Shown here: piece after piece, positions 15,901 to 22,886 of the stretch
Numbering within the stretch: position 1 is the stretch's first letter
How the letters are laid out: each line of letters starts with the position of its first letter
Translations under genes and position numbers: made by a program
Notes under the pieces: model-generated
Told to the model about the DNA's origin: nothing
Database searches by the model: none
The model's input: the letters and a program-made list of their open reading frames with translations, nothing else
From: Caldisericia bacterium
GTDB taxonomy: Bacteria; Caldisericota; Caldisericia; JAAYUI01
Direction: 5' to 3'
Assembly (NCBI GenBank): GCA_017999835.1
Contig: JAGNLA010000018.1
Span: 1-27,588, forward strand
Length of the DNA stretch: 27,588 nt

Positions 15901-16959
15901 TTGTGCGATTGGGGAAACGAAGAGATCGATGTTGATAACCCATGGAAGTTTTGCAATTTCCTGGATTTTTTCGACCGGGAGAACAACTCTGGCATAAGCA
16001 ACATCGTATTTGTTTTCTTCATTTGGCGAACCACTTGTACCAAATGTAACAATCCTTGATGCTTCCTGAATTGTTCTTGCGTCTTTGTCGCTGACTGGTT
16101 CATTGATGTAGCTCTTGAAAGACTTCATCTCTTCTTCCCAGACTTTGACGAGACCGTCATATTCTTCATCAGTCATGCCATCAACTTTTACCGGTGGCTT
16201 TGTTTCAAGCTGCTTTTCGATCATTGCTGAAAGAATGGTTTTTGCTCCTAAACCTTTAAGCTGAGTTGAGACCACTGCAAGCTCTTCGTCTGATGTGTTT
16301 CCTGCAACTGCGACAACAAATGTCTGCCAGAGTCCTGAATTCTTGCTTGGATCATATGGCCAGGAGGATGTCTTGAGAATTGGGCTGTAGAGTGTGTAGG
16401 CACGAACAAAGTTCTGGTTTACGATTCCATCGATTTCGTTCTTTCCTGCCCTTACAAGATATGTATCTGGGTAGAGTGGGTAACCGTCAAGAATCGATCC
16501 GCCAAGGCTTGTGATTCTGTCAATCCAGTCAGTTTTCATTGGGCCGACGAAACGGACTACATAGAATGTGTCCATGTCTTCTGGATAGACATAATCGGCA
16601 AGCTGCTTGAGATTATTATTCTCGATTGTTGGCAGCTCGAGTTTTTTGCCGTTCATTTTGAGATCATACCCGCCGACAATACATGTATCGGCTCTGCCGA
16701 TAATGGTGAAGTCAATGTTGTTGTCGGTCAGATCCTTGATCTGCTGCTTGTTGGCATCAACCAGCATTGATCCCTGGGCATATTCGCCCTGCTCCGTCAA
16801 ATGGAGGGACTGGACTGTGTTCTTCTCACCCGGATTCTTTGCATAAACAAGAACCTGGTAGAGTGGTCCATCTGCTGCTGCCCTGATGCCAAGTCCGGCT
16901 ACCATGGGCAAAACCATAACGATGGCAAGTAACGCTGTTAGAAGTTTTACCTTTCTCAT
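12892..16959 (-). CDS. secreted S8 subtilisin-family protease with exosortase CTERM tail
   Basis: A 1355-residue secreted serine protease. Signal peptide about 1-29 (MRKVKLLTALLAIVMVLPMV...). Residues about 35-370 are inhibitor/prodomain-like with repeated alpha-beta units. The catalytic domain has Asp422 (GTGLDTGD), His514 (GHDTHVAG) and Ser1078 (EGTSCATGF), with a likely oxyanion Asn in YASNCLSP. The usual HGTHVAG has Asp in place of Gly515. Very large insertions separate the triad, one with a Tyr-rich run near 608-625. A C-terminal beta-barrel (NDLDLIITAPDG ... GTYTVTVSG ... YAFRVSGG) resembles that of KP-43-type proteases. The end, 1322-1355, is VPATSTW, a hydrophobic helix and RSRAK, an IPTL/PEP-CTERM-like sorting tail. 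Start ATG 16959 with AGGATGAAGG upstream. Confidence 0.93.
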   Translation of the reverse strand: MRKVKLLTALLAIVMVLPMVAGLGIRAAADGPLYQVLVYAKNPGEKNTVQSLHLTEQGEYAQGSMLVDANKQQIKDLTDNNIDFTIIGRADTCIVGGYDLKMNGKKLELPTIENNNLKQLADYVYPEDMDTFYVVRFVGPMKTDWIDRITSLGGSILDGYPLYPDTYLVRAGKNEIDGIVNQNFVRAYTLYSPILKTSSWPYDPSKNSGLWQTFVVAVAGNTSDEELAVVSTQLKGLGAKTILSAMIEKQLETKPPVKVDGMTDEEYDGLVKVWEEEMKSFKSYINEPVSDKDARTIQEASRIVTFGTSGSPNEENKYDVAYARVVLPVEKIQEIAKLPWVINIDLFVSPIAQNDIANYIIGSQYAWAANETSGVVANATDPLPHTRLDHFGLHGESLEPTQATYGGTHYRQVVAICGTGLDTGDVSDTYSISEQYGTPTGDFAYRVMDHLAYVRQTASGSNTSTQTGWRWPPNGGSGTRISRPYWANINVRISTYQSGVVGSRSYPWMDWDGHDTHVAGSALGDGFWSRGQTTPDDTIADRNPYDPTGAGVLPGNAPGSAVTNPRDRLPRINLDGATYGTNAADTFDYRGVAYRAGVIVQRVTDTNFVRSYRYYSYPMYRYYYYWNYAGRPKYLGLYSSPLAEAGYLRAPDAVFTILNDAYNLGAKIHIDAWVMPHRGPTPSSPYPSPAGDREITYDGTVALNSNEYNFCAEQIDRFCWERKDLTIVQAGTTNTRLAAPFIYDWEPLNNTYFVTYAPGSQYYNDGPNNGSQHLFNSPWCYTKPPMHEIASYYYPATIPQKGVYYPSIGDSSYNIEPPGNVEFNYYYQDITQPVSTDENDPFLHSDGKTDYASNCLSPATAKNPIVVGASESYRNITTLPAHLTRAAGPWSYGWTYGPWFPQTVSHTHGISSTSPLYGDNTANSDVPVGVQHATNGSTGLYYNELVGMAGSPSPTIAYNGFGQVAAFSGRGPTPDLDYSQSDPDPTKWQPAGRYKPDIVAPGTQIMSAASYLTLRMPGSIGGYAVLDPSGNPTGNRFDGVRQVTGNNTTTGAGGPYLLRHPGPSTNLVEHYAVMEGTSCATGFVGGAAAITRQYYQNRGLNMYPQPSSALIKATLVHGAANLGGQSDYAGNYSEWRWLSAKPNYDQGFGRLDIRRSLFPTAPTQAQYVDQVKGITTGERHFYYYEVTDATVPFEATMAYTDMPKLPNPQVALANDLDLIITAPDGVEYHGNIYTSDPHIDEHTNQYRYWGRESMSNPGGTNYDRRNNVERVVIPPTQVKRGTYTVTVSGARIEQSSTNIPQTYAFRVSGGNLKAAVTPPPQVPATSTWSLIIIILAMLAVGAFFLIRSRAKAHIA

Positions 16960-17288
16960 ACCTTCATCCTTTCAAAAGAACTTACGGTTACATACTTGAT
17001 CACGGCGACACATGCCCGACTGTGCGTCAAAGCACATGCAATAATACAATAAATAGATACCCTGTTGATCAAACTGTACAGGCGGTATTATAACAGCCTG
17101 GAAACGGTTGTCAATAGCTTCACGGGCTCTCGCTTCAAACGTCGATCCAATGATTTTCATTATATATGAATTAAATAAAAAGTCCAAAAAAACCAAAAAT
17201 CGGGCAATATTTGCACAATAGATATTTCCAATTGAAAATGAGTGCACAAAAAAGTAGGTTGTTTTAGGTATCAGGTTAATTCTGAGAT
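16960..17288 (-). other. leader and promoter region of the S8 protease
   Basis: About 330 bases with no supported gene. A 91-codon frame (17247-16972) runs through it, but it spans the promoter and has no ribosome binding site, so I reject it. The transcribed leader contains CCTGT...ACAGG and two TGATCAA elements that could pair; no known riboswitch recognised. Confidence 0.5.
17087..17114 (-). promoter_or_regulatory. consensus promoter of the S8 protease gene
   Basis: Minus-strand TTGACA (17114-17109), 16-base spacer, TATAAT (17092-17087) with an extended -10 (TGT before it). Start expected near 17080, leaving a leader of about 120 bases before the ATG. The strongest promoter in the window together with that of pyrR. 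Confidence 0.8.
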
Positions 17289-17363
17289 TGGTAGCCCCAA
17301 GGAGAGTCGAACTCCTACCTACACCTTGAAAGAGTGTCGTCCTAACCGCTAGACCATGGGGCC
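17289..17363 (-). tRNA. tRNA-Glu (anticodon TTC)
   Basis: Cloverleaf read on minus. Acceptor GGCCCCA pairs with TGGGGCT. The D-arm has GGTCTAGCGGTTAGGAC. Anticodon stem ACACT/GGTGT surrounds loop CTTTCAA with anticodon TTC, and the T-loop TTCGACT is flanked by GGAG/CTCC. The 3' ACCA is encoded. Acceptor pair 1:72 is G-T. Confidence 0.95.
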
Positions 17364-17385
17364 ATATGTGTGAGTCATTTTTTTA

Positions 17386-17458
17386 TGAGCCGTGCAAGAC
17401 TCGAACTTGCGACCCCCTACTTAAAAGGCAGGTGCTCTACCGGCTGAGCTAACGGCCC
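17386..17458 (-). tRNA. tRNA-Lys (anticodon TTT)
   Basis: Cloverleaf on minus. Acceptor GGGCCGT/ACGGCTC, D-arm TAGCTCAGCCGGTAGAGCA, anticodon stem CCTGC/GTAGG with loop CTTTTAA (anticodon TTT), T-arm with GTTCGAGTC. No encoded CCA (discriminator A is followed by TAAAAAA), unlike the tRNA-Glu 22 bases downstream. Confidence 0.95.
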
Positions 17459-17472
17459 ACACGAGTTATGTT

Positions 17473-17500
17473 AGAATAATGAATAAGTGCTCGAAGTCAA
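17473..17500 (-). promoter_or_regulatory. tRNA operon promoter
   Basis: Minus-strand TTGACT (17500-17495), 16-base spacer, TATTCT (17478-17473). The expected start is about 8 bases before the mature tRNA-Lys 5' end. Confidence 0.55.
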
Positions 17501-17507
17501 GGATTAG

Positions 17508-17535
17508 TTGAAAAGCTGCACAAATTCAATAAAAT
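17508..17535 (+). promoter_or_regulatory. prfA promoter, predicts leaderless message
   Basis: TTGAAA (17508-17513), 16-base spacer, TAAAAT (17530-17535). Expected start 17541-17544, only 1-4 bases before the GTG start at 17545; no ribosome binding site present. Confidence 0.5.
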
Positions 17536-17544
17536 ATTCAAATT

Positions 17545-18624
17545 GTGAACAATCAAGCCCAAAACCTTCTTAAAAGATATGAAGAGCTGGTTCAGTTACT
17601 GGCCAACCCGGAAGTTATCAACGACGTTAACCGTTACAGGGAACTTTCGAAGGAACAATCGCAGCTTTCCGATATCGTCGACACTGCAAAAAAACTCGAA
17701 AAAATTGAAAAGCAGATCGAGGATGCAAAAGAAATATCATTTTCAGATGACAGGGAGATGCGCGATCTCGCTCAAGCAGAACTAATCGAGTTAACCGAGC
17801 AGCTCGAGATTGAAACAAAAAAACTGAACCGACTCCTTATTCCAAAAGATCCCAGGGACGAAAAATCCGTCATCATGGAGATTCGAGCAGCCGCCGGTGG
17901 TGATGAATCAGCGTTGTTTGCCGCTGAACTTTTCAGGATGTACACGCTTTATGCCCAAAAAAAGGGCTGGAAGATAGAAGTCATCAGCTCTAACCCAACA
18001 AACATCGGTGGATACAAGGAAATTATTTTCTCTGTAGAAGGTAAAAACGTATTCAGACATCTAAAGTATGAATCAGGTGTCCATCGTGTACAAAGGGTTC
18101 CAGAAACCGAAGCCAGTGGCAGGATCCACACCAGCACTGTCACTGTGGCTGTCATGGAAGAAGCCGAAGAAGTCGAGATACAAATCAAATCCGAAGACAT
18201 CAGGATTGACGTCTACAGATCGTCAGGTCACGGAGGTCAATGCGTCCAGACCACCGACTCAGCTGTTCGCATAACCCACCTTCCGACAGGCATGATCATC
18301 ACCTGCCAGGATGAACGCTCCCAAACCCAAAATAAAGAACGCGCCATGAAAGTTTTGAGAGCAAGGCTCTATGAGCAGGAACAGGAAAAAAAGGACAAAG
18401 AACACGCAGACACCAGGCGTGTCCAGGTCGGTTCCGGTGACAGGGCTGAAAAGATTAGAACATATAACTTTCCACAAACAAGACTCAGCGACCACCGTAT
18501 CAACTTCACAATCTACAGGCTGCCTGAGATTATGCTCGGAAACCTTGATCTCGTAACTGACGCCCTCATTGAAGCTGAAGAGGTTGCCAAACTAGAATCA
18601 CTTGCAAAAAAGCAACAGGCCTGA
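17545..18624 (+). CDS. prfA: peptide chain release factor 1
   Basis: Reads UAA and UAG stop codons and triggers peptide release. 359 residues, the normal RF1 length. The codon-recognition tripeptide is P-E-T at 186-188 (RVPETEASGRIHTS), so RF1 and not RF2. The catalytic GGQ is at 230-232, but is followed by CVQ where most RF1 have HVN. The family-typical THLPTGMIITCQDERSQTQNKERAM follows. Start is GTG 17545, without a ribosome binding site. prmC, whose product methylates the GGQ glutamine, follows 8 bases after the stop. Confidence 0.96.
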   Translation: MNNQAQNLLKRYEELVQLLANPEVINDVNRYRELSKEQSQLSDIVDTAKKLEKIEKQIEDAKEISFSDDREMRDLAQAELIELTEQLEIETKKLNRLLIPKDPRDEKSVIMEIRAAAGGDESALFAAELFRMYTLYAQKKGWKIEVISSNPTNIGGYKEIIFSVEGKNVFRHLKYESGVHRVQRVPETEASGRIHTSTVTVAVMEEAEEVEIQIKSEDIRIDVYRSSGHGGQCVQTTDSAVRITHLPTGMIITCQDERSQTQNKERAMKVLRARLYEQEQEKKDKEHADTRRVQVGSGDRAEKIRTYNFPQTRLSDHRINFTIYRLPEIMLGNLDLVTDALIEAEEVAKLESLAKKQQA

Positions 18625-18632
18625 CAAAACAG

Positions 18633-19457
18633 ATGAGCTCTGCCAGAGACATCCTGCGAGAACTCACAAGACTTCTGGGCAACAGGCCCCAACCTCATCG
18701 TGATGCCCAGGAGATCATGTGTTTTGTTCTTGGGATGGGCAGAACTGAATTACTGATAGCCCTAGACAAGCAGATTTCCGATGAACAGGTTCTTAATGCC
18801 AGAAAAATTGCCTTAAAAGTCTCCAAGGGCAAACCGCTTGAGTATGAGCTGGGATATTGCATGTTCATGGGGCTTCGCATCAAAGTCAATCCTTTTGTTT
18901 TGATTCCAAGACCTGACACCGAGATTTTGGTCGAAGTGGCTTCAAAAAACATAAACGAGAATTCATCGGTTCTTGACCTTTGCACAGGTTCAGGCTGTAT
19001 AGCGCTTGCCATCAAAAAAAGAAATCCGTTCAGCAATGTTTTGGCAAGCGATATCAGCATCCATGCTCTTAAGGTCGCAAAAGACAACGCTGAAAAGCTC
19101 AATTTAAATGTAGAGTTCGTCCATTCTGATCTTTTTGAATCGATTGACAAGACATTTGACATTATTGTCTCAAACCCTCCTTACATACCAAAATCCAGGA
19201 TTCCTCTGCTTCAAAAAGAGATAAGCTTTGAACCCAAGGAAGCCCTTGACGGTGGCGAGGATGGGCTGGATTTCTATCGAAGGATAAACGACGGTCTTGA
19301 AGCTCACCTAAACAAAGATGGGGCTGCTTTTTTTGAAATTGATTGTCCTGGAGAAGCAGAACGCCAAAAGCTTCTTGAAATTTTTGTCAACCGTGATATA
19401 AATATTGTCAATGACCTCTCTGGCAATCCCAGAGTGTTAAAGGCGAGGTTTAGATGA
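18633..19457 (+). CDS. prmC: peptide chain release factor N5-glutamine methyltransferase
   Basis: Methylates the GGQ glutamine of release factors. 274 residues. N-terminal helical substrate domain, then a Rossmann methyltransferase fold with SAM site VLDLCTGSGCIALAI, acidic NVLASDIS, and the hallmark NPPY at 181-184. The IPRPDTEILVE segment is also typical of PrmC. Start ATG 18633, just after prfA. Ends in a 4-base ATGA overlap with trxB. Confidence 0.95.
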   Translation: MSSARDILRELTRLLGNRPQPHRDAQEIMCFVLGMGRTELLIALDKQISDEQVLNARKIALKVSKGKPLEYELGYCMFMGLRIKVNPFVLIPRPDTEILVEVASKNINENSSVLDLCTGSGCIALAIKKRNPFSNVLASDISIHALKVAKDNAEKLNLNVEFVHSDLFESIDKTFDIIVSNPPYIPKSRIPLLQKEISFEPKEALDGGEDGLDFYRRINDGLEAHLNKDGAAFFEIDCPGEAERQKLLEIFVNRDINIVNDLSGNPRVLKARFR

Positions 19458-20374
19458 AAGAATTTGATCTTGTAATAATTGGCGCAGGGCCAGCCGGTCT
19501 TGCAGCAGGAATATACGCTGGAAGGGCAAACCTCAAGACTGCAATCATCGAAAAACTTGGACCAGGTGGTCAGGTGATGATAACTGACAAAATCGCCAAC
19601 TACCCAGGATTCCCGAATGAAATCTCAGGTTTCGAGCTTGGGGATGCGCTCAGCCAGCAAGCGCAAAAGTTCGGCGCTCAGATGGTTTACGATGAAATAG
19701 AATCAGTCTCTCTGGATGGCATATATAAGATAGTTAAGGGCAAATCCGATACCTACAAGGCAAAAACGCTCATCATCGCTTCAGGAGTTCGGTATAAAAG
19801 TATCGGTATACCTGGAGAAAAAGAATTTCGAGGTCGTGGCGTCTCCTACTGCGCAACCTGTGACGGTCCTTTCTTCAAGAATCAGCCTGTCGTTGTGATA
19901 GGAGGCGGTGACGCTGCCGTCGAGGAAGGCATCTACCTGACGCAATTCTGTTCATCGGTCACAATTGTCCACAGGAGAAACGAATTCCGTGCTGCGCCAA
20001 TGCTGGTCGATCACGCAAAGGCAAACCCAAAAATCAGGTTCGAGCTTGAACAGGTAGCCGAATCAATAAACGGCACAAACTCTGTCGAGAGCATCACCCT
20101 AAAAAATGTCAAAGACGGCAGCCAGAAAACTATTCCCACAAACGCTGTGTTCATATTCATCGGTTACAACGCAAACACCGAATTCCTAGAAGGTTTCGTG
20201 AAGATGACTCCTGAAGGCTGGATCATAACCGATGAGGAGATGAGAACGGACAAACCAGGCGTTTTTGCTGCCGGTGACCTTCGCGTCAAGTCAGTCCGTC
20301 AGGTGGTCACAGCCGTTGCAGACGGCGCCATCGCCGCCCAGAACGCATGGAAATGGCTGCAAGAGAACAAGTAA
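19454..20374 (+). CDS. trxB: thioredoxin reductase
   Basis: FAD-dependent NADPH:thioredoxin reductase. 306 residues. FAD motif IIGAGPAGLAAGIYAGRA, redox pair Cys133/Cys136 in CATCDGPF, NAD(P)H motif VIGGGDAAVEEG with the basic HRRNEFRA that favours NADPH, and the C-terminal FAD-binding GVFAAGDLRVKSVRQVVTAVADGA. Start ATG 19454 overlaps the prmC stop, so it is the third gene of the prfA unit. It ends 5 bases from the stop of the convergent beta-propeller gene, with no obvious terminator between them. Confidence 0.96.
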   Translation: MKEFDLVIIGAGPAGLAAGIYAGRANLKTAIIEKLGPGGQVMITDKIANYPGFPNEISGFELGDALSQQAQKFGAQMVYDEIESVSLDGIYKIVKGKSDTYKAKTLIIASGVRYKSIGIPGEKEFRGRGVSYCATCDGPFFKNQPVVVIGGGDAAVEEGIYLTQFCSSVTIVHRRNEFRAAPMLVDHAKANPKIRFELEQVAESINGTNSVESITLKNVKDGSQKTIPTNAVFIFIGYNANTEFLEGFVKMTPEGWIITDEEMRTDKPGVFAAGDLRVKSVRQVVTAVADGAIAAQNAWKWLQENK

Positions 20375-20378
20375 AAAA

Positions 20379-22736
20379 TTATTGGTAATTCAATCTATAA
20401 GAGACGGTTTCAATTTGATTTGTACCAGAATTGGCAAACATGACAGAAATACATCCAAGCCATTGGTTGGCTTTGACAATCTCTTTTCCTTCAAAATTCC
20501 ACAAGCCTGTTTGATTCAACCCATCATCGAAGGAAATTATCCTTGAGCCAAAGCCAGGCTTGAAAGCAAGAACCAAATAATCGTCGCCTATCCTATACAT
20601 CTGTTTGACTTTGAAACCTTCAAATGCTTTGTTGTCAAATTTTGTACTTTTAATTGTCTTCCCATCATTTACATCAACAACAATAAAGGTTTTGTCAGCC
20701 TTTGTCTCAAAGCCCGTTGTTGCAAGGACTAGATTGTCAGAATTTGCAAACACGGAATCAGCTTGGATTGACCATTTTGTCTTGCCGGAATAAAGGTCAC
20801 AGCCAGTAATTGCCAAGGTTTTACCATTGTCAGATCCAGGCCTGACAAAATAATCTCCATATATAAATGACTGTTTCAGCTTTTCCATATCCGAGACATC
20901 AGTCTTGAGCCTCCAAGCTTGATAACCAGTCCTGAAGTGATACATGGCAAGCGTCCCGTCAAAAACGATCATTCTCTGGTCATTGCCTGTCAAAACTTCA
21001 AAAGATTCTTTCTGTCTGTCAAGTTTTGCGTATCTTGTAAATTTTCCGTCATCCAAGGACATTAGATAAATCCTTTGCTCTTTTGGTGGAATCTCTTTGG
21101 TAAAGGCGTTATAACCTCTGACACCCTTTATGACATAGGGAAGCTCAAAATCCTTTAGTTTCTTATTCTCCCATTCCTGTTTTCCTGTTTCAATATTAAG
21201 GCAGGCCATGGCAGACCTTGTGCCATTTTCAAACTTGTAAAAGCATATCCATTTTTCATAACAACTCAGCTTCAATGCATCAAATTTTTTGCCTTCAAGA
21301 ATTTGCGATAGTTTGTTTTGGCTGTTCGACCAATAGCTTTGCCCTGTCAGGGCATCGATACAGTTTATGCTTAAAATTGTTTTCTTCTCATCCATGTTTG
21401 CCAAAATCGAAAGGTTTTGCCAGGAATGAAGCAAGATAGTACTATTAGTACTTGATAATTGGTCTAGTTTTGCTGTGGTTTTGCCTGATTCAATCAACTT
21501 CATGCAGACAATTCCATCAACTTTCTTTCCACTGGCAATTTTTGAAGTTTGGAACAGTAAATGATTTTCATCAAGAATTCTAGAAAAATTAAAACGTTTG
21601 TCTGTGACAAGCATGGACATATCTGAATTATAGCGGAATACTTCCCTTAATTGGTCATCAAAGGCGCGCATTACATATCTGTTTTTATGCTTGTTTACCT
21701 TATATTCATAATAAACCTTCAACAATCCTGACTCCACAGTGTACCATATATAGTCTACCGATTTGTCATAAAACTTATGCATTATTTTTCCGTTTTCCGG
21801 GTCAACAAACACCAGTTCGCAAACATCATTCACTTTTCTTTTGAGCACGACATATTTACCAATTTTGTAGGTTAAGCCACAAATTATGTAGTTCCATAAT
21901 TCTTTGCCTGTATCTGCATTAACGGCCACAATCTTTGTATAAAGATAGCCAGGATTAAAATAATTCTTATTAACGACGATTATATTATCAAACACACATA
22001 GAGTATCATCATAAGAAATCAAATCTGTTGTGATCAAATGCTTGAACTCAATCTTTGCTGGGTCAAACAATACAACATGGTCTTCATCCCACAACACAAG
22101 CCAATTTTTTATTTTGCCATATACAAATCCGTGGAAATAAATGTTTCTTGGAATATCTGTTTCTGAAACTACAATCTGGCTTATAGTTTCACCGGTTAAA
22201 ACATTATAGGTCAGAAATTGGTAATCTTTTTGGTTACCTTTGTTGAGAACAATCTCATAAGCCACATCTTCATCAATAAACTTTGGAAGAAACATATAAT
22301 CACCGCTTTTACGTTCCCAAAGCTTTTTGCCTGAATTGATCTCAAAACAAACTAGGCTGTCCGTTCGTAAACGGAAAATAACAATGCCATGACTTACATC
22401 AAAAAGATATTCGCTCGAATCTATGTATGATATTATGCCTGAGGCAAAAGTTTTCAGGTTATTTTCTGCTATTTCCCAAAGGTCATTTCCAGTTTCAATA
22501 TCTAATAGCATTGCCTTTGATGACGATAAACCTTGTCTTGATAAGATCAAAGCCTTGCCGTCAAGTGTCCCCAGCACAACAGACCAACCGTCATACCTCC
22601 CCCAGACAAGACTGGACTTATGGGTTGAAGCTTTAATAATGCCATCCTCAGCTATCAAAGGTGTGGCAGACATCAGCACAGCAATTGACAAGACCAGGCA
22701 AACCAGCTTTCTTTTTATCCCTTTTTCTGCTTCCAT
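20379..22736 (-). CDS. secreted PQQ-type beta-propeller repeat protein
   Basis: A 785-residue exported protein. Signal peptide from MEAEKGIKRKLVCLVLSIAVLMSATPLIA. The rest is a series of beta-propeller blades with the PQQ-repeat pattern [G-K-x-x-W] following a 'D-x-x-[ST]-G' strand: DIETGNDLWEI, EINSGKKLWE, NADTGKELWNY, DALTGQSYWS, NIETGKQEWE, DLYSGKTKWS. There are at least six such units. No catalytic residues of quinoprotein dehydrogenases are recognised, so a binding or scaffold role outside the membrane is more likely. I choose ATG 22736, since a longer form would displace the signal peptide. A TATAAT six bases upstream suggests a leaderless message. Confidence 0.82.
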   Translation of the reverse strand: MEAEKGIKRKLVCLVLSIAVLMSATPLIAEDGIIKASTHKSSLVWGRYDGWSVVLGTLDGKALILSRQGLSSSKAMLLDIETGNDLWEIAENNLKTFASGIISYIDSSEYLFDVSHGIVIFRLRTDSLVCFEINSGKKLWERKSGDYMFLPKFIDEDVAYEIVLNKGNQKDYQFLTYNVLTGETISQIVVSETDIPRNIYFHGFVYGKIKNWLVLWDEDHVVLFDPAKIEFKHLITTDLISYDDTLCVFDNIIVVNKNYFNPGYLYTKIVAVNADTGKELWNYIICGLTYKIGKYVVLKRKVNDVCELVFVDPENGKIMHKFYDKSVDYIWYTVESGLLKVYYEYKVNKHKNRYVMRAFDDQLREVFRYNSDMSMLVTDKRFNFSRILDENHLLFQTSKIASGKKVDGIVCMKLIESGKTTAKLDQLSSTNSTILLHSWQNLSILANMDEKKTILSINCIDALTGQSYWSNSQNKLSQILEGKKFDALKLSCYEKWICFYKFENGTRSAMACLNIETGKQEWENKKLKDFELPYVIKGVRGYNAFTKEIPPKEQRIYLMSLDDGKFTRYAKLDRQKESFEVLTGNDQRMIVFDGTLAMYHFRTGYQAWRLKTDVSDMEKLKQSFIYGDYFVRPGSDNGKTLAITGCDLYSGKTKWSIQADSVFANSDNLVLATTGFETKADKTFIVVDVNDGKTIKSTKFDNKAFEGFKVKQMYRIGDDYLVLAFKPGFGSRIISFDDGLNQTGLWNFEGKEIVKANQWLGCISVMFANSGTNQIETVSYRLNYQ

Positions 22737-22742
22737 GGATAG

Positions 22743-22748
22743 ATTATA
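22743..22748 (-). promoter_or_regulatory. -10 element of the beta-propeller gene, leaderless
   Basis: Perfect TATAAT (22748-22743) on minus, exactly six bases before the ATG at 22736. With standard spacing the message would start on the A of the ATG. The -35 region is weak and there is no ribosome binding site. Confidence 0.45.
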
Positions 22749-22886
22749 ACCTGCCTGAATAGGCAACGGCGGTTAAGCGCTTTTACAAGATTTAATGGTT
22801 TGAATGCTTGCCTGGCATCTTGAATTATCGACCCTATAAAGGCATGATATATAAATCAAACAAACTTGGCAAAAGGTGGCTTTAAA

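Noticed and set aside
13830-16103. Several 90-200 codon frames inside the S8 protease gene on minus
   Set aside because: Out-of-frame shadows of a clear long gene; rich in Gln/His/Ser as expected for the shifted frame of Thr/Tyr/Asn-rich coding DNA.
16972-17247. 91-codon minus-strand frame upstream of the protease
   Set aside because: It spans the protease promoter and leader and has no ribosome binding site; composition is not protein-like.
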